64,000 nt of DNA from Anaerobranca gottschalkii DSM 13577 (GCF_900111575.1 NZ_FOIF01000004.1:1-64000), one strand, 5' to 3'. Counted from the stretch's first letter, positions 15,654 to 26,725 are shown. Notes: generated from the sequence alone by a model not told the origin. Translations and numbers: made by a program.

Positions 15654-18600
15654 ATTACTTCTATGTTATGTTCCATTCCATCATCTTGTAAAGTGATAGG
15701 GAAATTTGTCAGGTTACCATCTAAAAATACCTCTTTAACCCCTTTATTATATTTTTCTGGGTTTCTTACCGTAATTAAATATGATGTTTCTCCATAGTTA
15801 TACTTGATGGTATATTCCTGCCAGTCTTTAGGAATACAAGGATCAACCGTCAGTTTATCCCCTGATAACTTAAATCCAATTATATGTTCAAGACCTACTC
15901 TATACATCCATCCAGCAGCACCGGTGTACCAAGTCCAGCCACCTCTACCTATATGGGGTGCTACAGCATATACATCGGCAGCTATCACATAAGGTTCCAC
16001 CTTATATGTGGATGCTTCTATAGGTGTTCTTGAATGATTTATCGGATTAACTAAATTGAACAGTTCCCATGCCTTATCTCCATCTCCCTTTAAAGCATAG
16101 GCTAAAATAACCCAGATTGCTGCATGGGTGTATTGCCCTCCATTTTCTCTAACACCAGGTACATAGCCTTTAATGTATCCAGGCTGTTGATCACTTTTAT
16201 CAAAGGGTGGTGTAAAAAGCTGAATTAAACCTTGATCCCTTTTTATCAAATACTTTTCTACTGAATCCATAGCCATTTGGATTCGCTCGGTATTTTTACC
16301 TCCTCCAGATATTATGGACCAAGTCTGTCCTAAAGAATCAATGATACATTCGGTATTTTGAGAAGAACCTAATGGTTTTCCATTATCATAGAAAGCTCGG
16401 AGATACCACTGACCATCCCATGCATTTTTTTCTATATTTTCCACTATTTCTTCTGCTATTTTTTCATACCTAGCTGCCCTATCACTTTCTCCCATATATT
16501 CTGTTATCCCTTTAAAATCTTGGAGAATTTTATACAAGAACCAGCCTAACCAAACACTTTCCCCTTTACCTTTATTACCAACTGTACTCATGCCATCATT
16601 CCAGTCTCCAGAACCCATCAAAGGGATACCCCTTTCTCCAAATTTAAGGGATCTTTCTATGGCTCTAATACAGTGTTCGTAAACTGAAGCTTTTTCCATA
16701 GAAATTCTGGGGATTCCATACCTTTCATCTTCCCTTCCTAAGGGTTCATCTTCTAAAAAATGAACCTCTTCTTTGAGAATTTCAAAATCCCCTGTCCTCT
16801 TTACGTAATCGGCGGTAACTAATGGCAGCCATAATAAATCATCGGAAAAACGGGTTCTTATCCCTTTATCTCCAGCCCCTGGATGCCACCAGTGTTGAAC
16901 ATCTCCTTCTACAAACTGATGGGCACAATGGAGTAATATTTGCTCTCTAGTAACAGTTGGTAAATTAAATACTAAATTCATCGCATCTTGTAATTGATCT
17001 CTGAATCCATAGGCTCCACCGGACTGATAAAAGGCAGATCTGGCCCAAATTCTACAAGAAAGAGTCTGATAAACTAACCAGCCATTTAACATCAAATCCA
17101 TAGATTGATCGGGGGTTTGGATTTGGATTTTCCTTATTAACCCTTGCCAGAATCTGGTTACTCCTTTTAAGGCATTTTTACACTGGGCCAATGACTTATA
17201 TTTAGTTGCTAAGTCAAGGTACTGTCCATCAACATCATACCCTGTTATAAAAGTCAATTCTGTTTCTGCTAAAGCCTTTAGTTCAATGGTTGTTTGAATA
17301 GCTGCACAGGGTTCCAATCCAGCTCCAACTTTGTTGCTCAACCTTTGATATTTTAAAGCTAATGGATTTGACATATCTCCTGTTAATCCAATAAACTCCC
17401 GGCGATCTCCAGTATAACTATCTATTTTCTCTGATGAGGTTATAAAAGCAACTCCATTGGAGAAATCAATGTTATAAGGATTTTTTACTACTAAACTTTG
17501 GGTTTTCTCACAAAACTCAGTTATTATATAATTCTTAGTAGTTTGTTCACTTACCCCTAGGACTGGTTTTAAGTAATAGGTTATGGTAAGTTTTCTCTTT
17601 TCCCCTGATCCATTTTTTAATTTCAACAAACTAATTTTAACTGAGTCTTTTTCAGGTACGAAAACCGTTAACTCTTGGTTAATGCCATTGCTATTATGGT
17701 TAAAAGTTGTATAACCAATGCCATGACGGACAGTATAACTTTCTTTTTCTCTAACGGGGAGTGGAGTTGGAGTGAAAATTTTTCCTGTTTGGTCATCCCG
17801 GATACAGATAACTTCCTCTGAAGGGTCTGATACCGGATCATTAGACCAAGGAGTGATTTTATTTTCTCTACTGTTTTCTCCCCAAATAAATCCAGAACCA
17901 CTTTCTGATACTAAAAAACCAAATTTTTTATTGGCTATGACGTTTATCCATGGTGCCGGGGTTTGTTTTTCCTCTTTAAGGCGGATTATATATTCTAACC
18001 CATCCTCTGAAAAGCCACCATATCCATTATAAAACTGAGTTCTTAATGGTTCATCTATACTGAGATAGCTGATATTTTGAGGTAAAAACTCCATTTCTTT
18101 TACATCTGGTGGAGTATAGGAAAACTCTATTTGACGGCTTAAAGCCCCTTTATCACCATGAATAATAATCCTGGCTACACTGTACAGTAAAGTTACATCT
18201 TCCTTAGCCATTTGTTTTGCATTCCTAATAAATACACCTCCAGGGGTATCTAGTAAATGCCTACCATGGCTAACAGAGACCATATCATTTAACATCTGTT
18301 GCAATGGTTGTAAGTAACTACTCTCTTCCTCATTTAGTACTACTAAATCCACCTTTAGTCCTTTAGATGTCCAATATTCATGGGCCTTTAGAAGACTTTG
18401 GAAAATAGATGCCTCTTCTGAATTTTTAACTACTAATAGAACAATTGGCAAATCTCCTGAAATCCCATAACTCCACAGGGCGGTTTGGTTTCTATTATTT
18501 TCTTTAATGATTTCTCTATATCTTTCTTTAGCAGGGCTAAGATAAATTAAAGAAGAAATCATATCTTGATAAATCTTCAATTCTTCCTTTTTAATATCCA

Positions 18601-21600
18601 AAAAGGACATTTCAACTTGACTTCTGGTATAGGCAAGATCAAAGCTTCGGATTATTGTATTGAAATCCCGATACTTCTTGGCTAAATCCAAGACTTCATC
18701 TTTACTATCACCAATCCCTGTAATGAATGTAACTTGTACCGAACCTCCAGCGGGAACATGTACCTTTTTCCTTAAACTAAAACAGGGATCTAAAACTATA
18801 CCAGTAGAATCAGTTAATGGGTTTTGATAAGCAATAGCATTTTTAATATTTTTACCTCTGCCAATAAAATTACCTCGCATAGTCTCATATTGTAATCCTC
18901 CCACAGATTGACCATTGACTACTATTGTGTGAAAACCCCATATTTCCCCTTTATGTTCTTCCCTAGGCCGTCTAGAAGCAATAAGGCATTCATATTCAGG
19001 GACCATTTCTGTCCGCAAGAATAAATTACTGAAAGCAGGGTGGGCTAAGTCGGCAAGATGGTTTCCTAAAACTAGTTCCATAAAGCTAGTAACTTCGATG
19101 GCAGCATCTGTTACATTGTGGTTAGAAAGGGTTATTTTCCTAATCTCTACATTATCTTCTGATGATACAGTAACTTCCATTTTAGTCGTTATATTATCAT
19201 CATGGCGATAATATAGAGCTTTATCATTATAAAACTTGACTTTATAACTATCTCCTTCATCCCCTAGTGGTTCATACCCAGCAGACCACAGTTTATCATC
19301 TTTTTTAAAGATGATATATGTTCCATATTTACCTATAAGGGAGTCTTCTCTCCATCTAGTTATATTATTGTCTAAACACTTACTATATCCCCCTCCCCTT
19401 TCATTTAGCATTACTGAGTATCTACCATTGGTTATTATGTGACAGCTAGGTAAGTATGGTGTAATCCCTTGGTACTCCCGGATTAACTCTTCTCCTTTAG
19501 TTACATATGTGGGAAGATAATCTTCAACTTCTTTAAATTCTTTAGTTATAACAGCCCTTACTGGAACCCTTTCTTGTAATAAAGTTTCCCCTGCCCTGAT
19601 CATAGGGTTTTGGTGAAAACGTTTTTGTAGGATATTATCATATAGGAAGTTGTCTAATGCCATAAGGATCATCCCTTGATGATGGGCCATAAAACTTTTA
19701 ACTATTTTTTTATCTTTACCGTGAATTATTGATCTTGCGGGGGTGTAATCAACAGCTTCATATAAACCATATTGACCACCAAGTCCTTCATTTAGTAATT
19801 TTTTTAAATTTTCTATAACCCCTTTAGGGTCAAAGGAAATTGCCAAAATACAAGCATATGGTGAAATAACGGTATCATTGGTCAACCCCCTTTTTAAACC
19901 GAGTTCCGGTATACCAAAGGCTTTGTACTGATAATTCAATGCTAAATCAAAGGTATAGTAACCAGATTCAGATACACCCCAAGGAACCTTCCTTTTCTTA
20001 GCATATTTCTTTTGGGCTAGTATTACCCCTTTGTAGGTCTCATCTAAAAGGGTATCTCTATAATTTTTCAAGAGTAAATTAGGCATAAAATACTCGAACA
20101 TGGTACCGGTCCATGATACTAGGCTCCTAGAACCATCAACTATAGATAATCCCCTACCTAACTTAAACCAGTGTTTCTTAGGTATTTCCCCTTTACTAAT
20201 GGCAAGATAACTGGTAGTTCTAGCTTCTGAAGCCAGTAAATCGTAGTATGAATTAGTCAATCTCTCATCATCGACATTATAGCCAATGGAAAAGAGGTTT
20301 CTTTTAGAATCATAAAGGTAGATAAACTCTGTTTCTTCAATTATAGTTTCTATAGTTGAAAGGAGTTCTTTTACCTTTTCTTCAGAAACAGTTATCTTAT
20401 CCAGCTTTTCTATTATCTTTTCTTTTAATCTAGCTATTTTCTGATTCTCTATTTCTTCATCCTCTATCTTTTGAAGTAACTTTTTGTATAGCCCTTTTAA
20501 TTTGTTAATGGTATTGCTATTATCTAGTTCCCTTAACAATGTTTCTATTTTAGGAAATTCAACATATTCATTTGGTTGATCCTTTAAATAAAATTCTTCT
20601 AGTTCTCCTCTAAATTCTTGGAGCATACTATTATATTTTTTCTGCCAATACCCCTGTTCAGTTGTTCCCTTTAACCCTTCTAAAACCTCATTATATTTAG
20701 TGACACCCAACCCTTTAGTCTTTATATCTGTATTCTCTAACATAAATAGCATTTTACTATCTTCAAAAACTTCTGCCAAAAGGGCAGTATCCCTTAAACC
20801 TAATAACTTGTTGTAACAGAAAATCTCTTCATCACCAAATTCCTCTAAAGCTTCTTTAATAACTATTAAGTTACTAATGAAGTTTCCACTATCAACGGTG
20901 GAAACATAGGCTGGTTTTAGAACTTCAAGGGTGTTAGTGTCATACCAATTATATAGATGCCCATGCCAAGTTTCCAGTTTTTCCACAGTTTTCAAAGTAT
21001 TTTCTAACCTTTGGAGGGTTTCTTTTACAGTTAGGTAACCAAAATCCTTAGCTATTATCACCCCTACTAACATACAACCAATATTGGTAGGAGAAGTTCT
21101 ATTAGCTAAACCTTTAGGAGGATATACCTGATAATTATCTGGAGGAAGATAGTTATTTGTTTCATTAGCGAAATCTTCATAATAGCTCCAGGTTTTCCTA
21201 GCTAATTCCCTTAACAATTCAAAGTCTTCCCCTGACAATCCAGCTTTTTCTTCCCCAAAAGAGATATCCTGACTAATTTTATAAGCTATATATGGGGATA
21301 CCGCCCAAAGAAAGACTATAGGTAAAGCATAAACAATATTTTGTGGAATGAAAAATAACACTCCAAAAATGGTAATTAAAGTAATAATTAACCCCGACTT
21401 CATCCTTACAAAATAACTTTTTAGATCATTTTGCAAACTTCTTTCCTGATCTGCTGCTGTAACCCATTCTAACATATTCTTTTTTGTAACAAAAACTCTG
21501 AATAATGTTCTAGTTATAGCATCTAATAACATATACCCTTGATAAGGTAAAAAACAGAAATTGAGTATAACCTGATACCAAAGGGCTGAAACACCATAAA

Positions 21601-24166
21601 ACTTCCGGACATTTGTTTTACCATTATAACCTTTTTGGCTTTGCCCTACTCGAAAATACTCTATCGTATTTAATAGGGCAGGAAAAAAGGCAATAAAAAG
21701 CCCTATAAATAATAGCAGCCCTTGTCCTTTGTCAACAAAAAGTAAAGTCATGATAAAGAAGATTAACAACTTTACTGGAACTAGACTTCTTCGAAGATTA
21801 TCAAAAATTTTCCATTTAGAAAGGGTAGATAAAGGATTTTTTACCCAATTATTTTCCCTATCCCTTACTTTACTAAAAAGCCAAGGAAGTAGCTGCCAAT
21901 CTCCCCTTACCCAACGATGTAACCGCATAATATATGAACTAAATTTAGCAGGATAGCCATCAATTAACTCTACATCAGTGGCTAACCCTGTTCTTAAGTA
22001 ACATCCTTCCAATAAATCATGGCTTAATACAGAATTCTCAGGAATATTTTTGTGTAATATTTCCCCAAATACCTTAAGATCATATATTCCTTTGCCTGTA
22101 AAAATCCCATGGGAAAACAAGTCCTGATAAATATCAGAACTGGCAGTGGTATAAGGGTCAATACCTCCTTGCCCTCCGTAAACCTTAGAGAAAAAGGTTT
22201 TGTTAGAACTTTCCACTGCTACCCCTATTCTAGGCTGGATAATACCATAACCTTCTTTTACAATATTGTTCTCTCCTATGATAGCTTTGTTTAGTGGATG
22301 AGCTATAATCCCTACAAGTTTTTTTCCGGTAGAAATGGGTAGTTGAGTATCGGCATCTAAAGTTATGACGTATTTTATCTCTTCTTTGGGAATTCCAGTA
22401 ATCACATTGAAAGTAGTGTTATTACTTCCCAATAGGAGATTATTAAATTCTTCAACTGCTCCCCTTTTTCTTTCCCAACCCATCCACTTTCCTTCATTGG
22501 AGCTGTAAACCCTTTTTCTTATATATAGGAAGAATCTATTTTCCCCATATTTTTCATTTAATTGTTTTATTTCTTCCACTGCACAATTAATTATCTCTTG
22601 ATCATTTTCACAGTTTTCTTCTTTAGAATCCTTTAAATCAGCCAAAAGGGCAAAGTAAAAGTTAGGGTCTTTATTTCCTTGATAATGGGTTTCCAATTGT
22701 CTAACCAATTCTTTTACTCTATCTATATTAGGAAGTAGAGTAGGAACAATAATAAATGTGGCATTTTCTCTACCTACCCCTGTTTTAAATTCTAATCTTG
22801 GTAATATTTTAGGATGGTAAATTTTTAACAGGAGATAATTAATTAGATGAACTACTACATCACTAACTGGTATAATTAAACTTAAAGAAAATAGTAAAGA
22901 CAAAATTATGTTATTCCAATAGTAATTGGTAATAAAGAGAAAACACAGGGAGATTCCTAAGGTCAATGAAATAATAGGAGTAATATAGATCCCTAAAGGA
23001 TTAGAAAGGGTTTTTAAGCCCTTAGCTTTTAATACTGAAGTTAATTCTTTAACCCCTTCATCTATAATATAAAAACCAACATGGGCATACTTATCCCTAT
23101 AACCTTCATCCCACTTCCTTTGAGCTAAATCTACTGCAACTTGAGCAATTTTGGTTTCAGATCTATTTAATTTATTTGATAATCTTTCAATCTCTGTTCT
23201 ATAGTAATCTCTAGATTCAAAATCCATTTTTTCGTAAATCTCTAAAGGATCATTCCTCAATATCTTTTCTACGACATTGAGGGATTCAAAAATATCATTC
23301 CAATCTAATGTAGATATGGTATTTAAACTGATGATGGAATTACCGATAGATATTTTTCTAGCAGCTTGTTCTCTATGTTCCTCTATTAATAGCTGTTGGA
23401 TAGATGTGTTAAACTCCGATAGTTTTTTTTCTAAAAAGCTAACTACATCTCCTGTTTCTGTGTCCATCCTCCTCAACTGTCTCAATAAATGCTCTACAAA
23501 GGCTGGACTTACAGAGTCAGCAAACTCCATCTTTTCTTGTAAATACTGGATAATCTTCTCTGGTTCTTCCTTAGCTAGCTCTTCTGCTTTTCTCCACCAT
23601 TTTTGATTTTGAGAAATATCTCGGCAGATAATATTTATGTTTTTGATTAATGCAATCCTTGCCATCAAGGAAATCGACCAAATTTCCCCTATGGATAATA
23701 TCCTTTGGCTTTGATAACCTTTAATAAACTCCATTAAAGTTTCTTCTTCAATTTTCCCATCAGTATGGGATATATAGTCTAATAAAAGGGCGTAAACCCT
23801 CGGATATCCTTTAAAGACACCACTTTTTATTGTATACAACTTTAAAAATCTGTCTTTTAATAAATTTAATCTTACTTCCTTTACTTGTTCTTCAACTTTA
23901 TAAAAATTATCAAGTAACCACTCGGAAGCTGGGCTCATAGGTTTTTTGTTTTGAGCTTCTATACTAAGTTCTTTATATACCTTAACTATTTCACTAAAGG
24001 TCTGATCTAGCTTCTTAATTAAGGGTCTAATGGGTTTAGGTTCTGAGTAAATCTTATGCTGTTTAGCTATTTCTTTAGCGTGATTCTTCAATTCTTCTCC
24101 TGTCAATATAACATCTTTTAATGATTCAATAGTTTGTAATTCAATTTCTTTTTTTGCTAGACTCAT
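15638..24166 (-). CDS. Cyclic beta-1,2-glucan synthase (NdvB/ChvB-like giant membrane enzyme)
   Basis: At 2842 residues this is close to the length of ChvB/NdvB, which polymerise UDP-glucose into cyclic beta-1,2-glucan. Order: N-terminal helical region (1-390); membrane helices (about 395-455); GT84 glycosyltransferase domain (about 465-780) with DADTQLP near 600, SHDLLEGCYLRTG, and the HRWVRGDWQ acceptor-site motif near 750; four or more further helices (about 800-960); a glycoamylase-like domain (about 980-1480); beta-sandwich repeats; and a C-terminal GH94 phosphorylase-like domain with GSGDWNDGMS near 2520, holding the general-acid Asp. All three catalytic modules look intact. In characterised enzymes GH94 sets ring size and the middle domain cyclises. 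In thermophilic Firmicutes the product may be an osmolyte or cell-envelope glucan. It follows the nucleotidyltransferase gene by 28 bases, so the two are one operon. Confidence 0.92.
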   Translation of the reverse strand: MSLAKKEIELQTIESLKDVILTGEELKNHAKEIAKQHKIYSEPKPIRPLIKKLDQTFSEIVKVYKELSIEAQNKKPMSPASEWLLDNFYKVEEQVKEVRLNLLKDRFLKLYTIKSGVFKGYPRVYALLLDYISHTDGKIEEETLMEFIKGYQSQRILSIGEIWSISLMARIALIKNINIICRDISQNQKWWRKAEELAKEEPEKIIQYLQEKMEFADSVSPAFVEHLLRQLRRMDTETGDVVSFLEKKLSEFNTSIQQLLIEEHREQAARKISIGNSIISLNTISTLDWNDIFESLNVVEKILRNDPLEIYEKMDFESRDYYRTEIERLSNKLNRSETKIAQVAVDLAQRKWDEGYRDKYAHVGFYIIDEGVKELTSVLKAKGLKTLSNPLGIYITPIISLTLGISLCFLFITNYYWNNIILSLLFSLSLIIPVSDVVVHLINYLLLKIYHPKILPRLEFKTGVGRENATFIIVPTLLPNIDRVKELVRQLETHYQGNKDPNFYFALLADLKDSKEENCENDQEIINCAVEEIKQLNEKYGENRFFLYIRKRVYSSNEGKWMGWERKRGAVEEFNNLLLGSNNTTFNVITGIPKEEIKYVITLDADTQLPISTGKKLVGIIAHPLNKAIIGENNIVKEGYGIIQPRIGVAVESSNKTFFSKVYGGQGGIDPYTTASSDIYQDLFSHGIFTGKGIYDLKVFGEILHKNIPENSVLSHDLLEGCYLRTGLATDVELIDGYPAKFSSYIMRLHRWVRGDWQLLPWLFSKVRDRENNWVKNPLSTLSKWKIFDNLRRSLVPVKLLIFFIMTLLFVDKGQGLLLFIGLFIAFFPALLNTIEYFRVGQSQKGYNGKTNVRKFYGVSALWYQVILNFCFLPYQGYMLLDAITRTLFRVFVTKKNMLEWVTAADQERSLQNDLKSYFVRMKSGLIITLITIFGVLFFIPQNIVYALPIVFLWAVSPYIAYKISQDISFGEEKAGLSGEDFELLRELARKTWSYYEDFANETNNYLPPDNYQVYPPKGLANRTSPTNIGCMLVGVIIAKDFGYLTVKETLQRLENTLKTVEKLETWHGHLYNWYDTNTLEVLKPAYVSTVDSGNFISNLIVIKEALEEFGDEEIFCYNKLLGLRDTALLAEVFEDSKMLFMLENTDIKTKGLGVTKYNEVLEGLKGTTEQGYWQKKYNSMLQEFRGELEEFYLKDQPNEYVEFPKIETLLRELDNSNTINKLKGLYKKLLQKIEDEEIENQKIARLKEKIIEKLDKITVSEEKVKELLSTIETIIEETEFIYLYDSKRNLFSIGYNVDDERLTNSYYDLLASEARTTSYLAISKGEIPKKHWFKLGRGLSIVDGSRSLVSWTGTMFEYFMPNLLLKNYRDTLLDETYKGVILAQKKYAKKRKVPWGVSESGYYTFDLALNYQYKAFGIPELGLKRGLTNDTVISPYACILAISFDPKGVIENLKKLLNEGLGGQYGLYEAVDYTPARSIIHGKDKKIVKSFMAHHQGMILMALDNFLYDNILQKRFHQNPMIRAGETLLQERVPVRAVITKEFKEVEDYLPTYVTKGEELIREYQGITPYLPSCHIITNGRYSVMLNERGGGYSKCLDNNITRWREDSLIGKYGTYIIFKKDDKLWSAGYEPLGDEGDSYKVKFYNDKALYYRHDDNITTKMEVTVSSEDNVEIRKITLSNHNVTDAAIEVTSFMELVLGNHLADLAHPAFSNLFLRTEMVPEYECLIASRRPREEHKGEIWGFHTIVVNGQSVGGLQYETMRGNFIGRGKNIKNAIAYQNPLTDSTGIVLDPCFSLRKKVHVPAGGSVQVTFITGIGDSKDEVLDLAKKYRDFNTIIRSFDLAYTRSQVEMSFLDIKKEELKIYQDMISSLIYLSPAKERYREIIKENNRNQTALWSYGISGDLPIVLLVVKNSEEASIFQSLLKAHEYWTSKGLKVDLVVLNEEESSYLQPLQQMLNDMVSVSHGRHLLDTPGGVFIRNAKQMAKEDVTLLYSVARIIIHGDKGALSRQIEFSYTPPDVKEMEFLPQNISYLSIDEPLRTQFYNGYGGFSEDGLEYIIRLKEEKQTPAPWINVIANKKFGFLVSESGSGFIWGENSRENKITPWSNDPVSDPSEEVICIRDDQTGKIFTPTPLPVREKESYTVRHGIGYTTFNHNSNGINQELTVFVPEKDSVKISLLKLKNGSGEKRKLTITYYLKPVLGVSEQTTKNYIITEFCEKTQSLVVKNPYNIDFSNGVAFITSSEKIDSYTGDRREFIGLTGDMSNPLALKYQRLSNKVGAGLEPCAAIQTTIELKALAETELTFITGYDVDGQYLDLATKYKSLAQCKNALKGVTRFWQGLIRKIQIQTPDQSMDLMLNGWLVYQTLSCRIWARSAFYQSGGAYGFRDQLQDAMNLVFNLPTVTREQILLHCAHQFVEGDVQHWWHPGAGDKGIRTRFSDDLLWLPLVTADYVKRTGDFEILKEEVHFLEDEPLGREDERYGIPRISMEKASVYEHCIRAIERSLKFGERGIPLMGSGDWNDGMSTVGNKGKGESVWLGWFLYKILQDFKGITEYMGESDRAARYEKIAEEIVENIEKNAWDGQWYLRAFYDNGKPLGSSQNTECIIDSLGQTWSIISGGGKNTERIQMAMDSVEKYLIKRDQGLIQLFTPPFDKSDQQPGYIKGYVPGVRENGGQYTHAAIWVILAYALKGDGDKAWELFNLVNPINHSRTPIEASTYKVEPYVIAADVYAVAPHIGRGGWTWYTGAAGWMYRVGLEHIIGFKLSGDKLTVDPCIPKDWQEYTIKYNYGETSYLITVRNPEKYNKGVKEVFLDGNLTNFPITLQDDGMEHNIEVIMGRV

Positions 24167-24194
24167 TTACTATCAACCCTTTCCCTTAAATCCT

Positions 24195-26660
24195 TCATTT
24201 TTTCGTCTCTAATATTCCCTTTACTTTATCTGTAAAAAACTCACAAAGCTCCCTAGCATACTCCTCTGTTACACCTTCAGCATATATCTTGAAAACAGGT
24301 CTTTCATTGTCAGGAAGAATTACTCCCCAACCTCGTTTATCTTCAATTCTAACCCCTTCAAAAAGTTCTTTATTAGTAATTTGATTTTCCATCATCAATT
24401 CTTTTATTACCCTTCCTTTATCCTCCCAGTTACATGGTACTTCCCTTTTTTGGTAATAAAACTTGGGTAATCCATCCATTAAATCCTTTAATTCTATCCC
24501 TTTTTGCACTAAAAAATCCAAGATTATCCCTAATCCCCATACAGCATCATAATTAAGAATAAATTGTAGGTAATTTCCTAAACCTTGATCATCCTTTAAC
24601 ATTTCATTCATTACCGCTGAGGGGCTATTTTTAGTTCTAATTACAGGGCAATTATATGTTTTCCCCAAACGATCCACCACTTCGGGGAAGGTATGGGGTG
24701 CAATTAGTTTTAGTTTTTCACCTCTATTTAACAAAATTTGATATACCAAGATTTGATAAGCTTCTTCCGCTACCATTCTTCCCCTGTTATCTATTAACAC
24801 TAAAGATTCACCGTTTTCCTTAATAACAGCAGTTAAAATATGCTGACCCTTCCAGGCCTTTGCCCTGATTTTATCCATTACATGGCCATGGGAAATGTTA
24901 TCTACAACTTTCCCGATAACCTTACAACCTAGCCCTTTCAAAAAATCAGTCCCTATTTCTAAGGCTTTTAATGAGCTGGAAAGTAAATTAACAGAAGGAG
25001 CAACTTCTTTAATTCCTTTCAGATTAGAAACATATTTTTTCCCTTCTTCTATGTAAAAATAATCTAGGTTATCTACTTGGATTACCTCTTTAATCTCCCC
25101 TACATCACAACGTTTTACCCCTTCAGTACAAAGGAGATTTTCTAGTTCCCTTTCTACACTTTTTGAAATATTAGCTCCTTTTTCATTTAGAAATTCTATA
25201 CTGATAGTATTTGGTTTTAAGGCATCACCTTTAACATGGATTCCACCTAATGCATTAAAATGTCTAATGGCAAATCTAGTCATGGGCAAAATAGAATCCC
25301 TTACATCAATTACCCTTTGTCCTGTTGATTGGACTCCTGCTATAAAGGCATTTTTTATCAATGAAGAGCCTTTACTATCATCACCACCTACTACTATTGC
25401 CCCTTCCTTTTTAAAAACTGAACCAAAGGAACAACCTAACTTTGCTGCAAATTCCGGAGTCATATCGATGTTGATATCACCTTTTACACTTCGATTCCCA
25501 AAAATATTTTTCTTACTTTGAGTACCCCAAATTAGATTTTGAGTTAATACAGTTCCTTCTTCCACCCTTTTTTCCGGCCAAATCTTTACTTCTGGTTTTA
25601 CAGTACTATCTTCTTTCAAAATACTTCCTTGACCGATCACGGAGTTTTCATAGACCTTAACCCTAGAGGATAATTGAACATCTGAACAAAGGACAGCCCC
25701 TCTAATTTCACAAAAATTGCCTAATTTTACACCGGTCCAAAGGGTAGAGTTTTTTAATGTAGAACTAGCCCCAATCTTACAATTATCACCTAAGACAGTA
25801 TTAGGTCCTAATTCTACTCCATCATTTATAACACAGTTTTTACCTATATATAACGGGGGAATTAACTTAGCTTTTTTGGAAATTAAAGTACCTTCATCAA
25901 CCCAAATACCCGGTTCTATTTCTTTTGCATAGACTGGTAATTGGAGATTTTCACTGAGCATATAAAACTGGGTTTCTTTATAGGAAGTTAAAGCTCCTAT
26001 ATCATTCCAGTAGCTATCCATTACATAACCGTACATGGGAATTTTTTCTTCTAATAATTTAGGAAATAGATCTTTACTAAAATCAAAGGTATCCCCTTTT
26101 TGATAATAGTCTAGGACTTCAGGTTCCAAGATATATATTCCTGTATTAATGGTATTACTAAAAACTTCTCCCCAACTGGGTTTTTCCAAAAATCTAAGGA
26201 TTTTCCCATCAGAGTCTATTATTACTACTCCGTATTCTAAGGGAACTGGTTCTTTTCGGAGAACTAAAGTTGCTTTAGATTTTTTCTTTTTATGAAACTC
26301 AATGGCCTGAGTTAAATCAAGGTCTGTTAAAGCATCACCACTAATGACAATAAAGGTTTGATCTAAAAAATCTCCACAATTTTTAACACTCCCAGCTGTA
26401 CCTAATGGTACTTCTTCCACAAAATAATTTAATTTTACATTTAATTGTTCCCCAGTTCCAAAATAGTCGATAATCTTCTCTGGTAAATACGCCAAGGTTA
26501 CTGCAATATCTGTAATTGAGTGTTTACTTAATAAATTGATAGCATATTCCATCACCGGTTTATTTAAAATAGGTACCATTGGCTTAGGTAATCCACAAGT
26601 CAATGGCCTAAGTCTTGTTCCCTTTCCTCCTGCCATAATTACTCCTTTTATAGTAACCAC
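24195..26660 (-). CDS. Sugar-1-phosphate nucleotidyltransferase fused to degenerate phosphohexomutase
   Basis: This 821-residue fusion has an N-terminal nucleotidyltransferase (about 1-235, with MAGGKGTRLRPLTCGLPKPM and the Mg-site ISGDALTDLDL), a left-handed beta-helix of hexapeptides (about 250-370), and a phosphoglucomutase/phosphomannomutase-like part (about 385-821). Such fusions are usually annotated as mannose-1-phosphate guanylyltransferase. The mutase half is odd. The phosphoserine loop is KGDALKPN instead of TASHNP, the metal loop is KENGES instead of DGDADR, and the phosphate loop reads PDNERPVFKIY instead of RPSGTEP. It therefore cannot work as a mutase. It sits directly upstream of the glucan synthase, so it may supply its NDP-sugar. 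The start is uncertain: the GTG at 26660 keeps the first beta strand but has no spaced ribosome binding site, while the ATG at 26636 has AAAGGAG at 6 bases. Confidence 0.87.
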   Translation of the reverse strand: MVTIKGVIMAGGKGTRLRPLTCGLPKPMVPILNKPVMEYAINLLSKHSITDIAVTLAYLPEKIIDYFGTGEQLNVKLNYFVEEVPLGTAGSVKNCGDFLDQTFIVISGDALTDLDLTQAIEFHKKKKSKATLVLRKEPVPLEYGVVIIDSDGKILRFLEKPSWGEVFSNTINTGIYILEPEVLDYYQKGDTFDFSKDLFPKLLEEKIPMYGYVMDSYWNDIGALTSYKETQFYMLSENLQLPVYAKEIEPGIWVDEGTLISKKAKLIPPLYIGKNCVINDGVELGPNTVLGDNCKIGASSTLKNSTLWTGVKLGNFCEIRGAVLCSDVQLSSRVKVYENSVIGQGSILKEDSTVKPEVKIWPEKRVEEGTVLTQNLIWGTQSKKNIFGNRSVKGDINIDMTPEFAAKLGCSFGSVFKKEGAIVVGGDDSKGSSLIKNAFIAGVQSTGQRVIDVRDSILPMTRFAIRHFNALGGIHVKGDALKPNTISIEFLNEKGANISKSVERELENLLCTEGVKRCDVGEIKEVIQVDNLDYFYIEEGKKYVSNLKGIKEVAPSVNLLSSSLKALEIGTDFLKGLGCKVIGKVVDNISHGHVMDKIRAKAWKGQHILTAVIKENGESLVLIDNRGRMVAEEAYQILVYQILLNRGEKLKLIAPHTFPEVVDRLGKTYNCPVIRTKNSPSAVMNEMLKDDQGLGNYLQFILNYDAVWGLGIILDFLVQKGIELKDLMDGLPKFYYQKREVPCNWEDKGRVIKELMMENQITNKELFEGVRIEDKRGWGVILPDNERPVFKIYAEGVTEEYARELCEFFTDKVKGILETKK

Positions 26661-26725
26661 CCCTTTACATATTTTAGATATTTTTATTTTGTGAAAAATC
26701 CTTGTTATTCATTCATAAAAAATAG

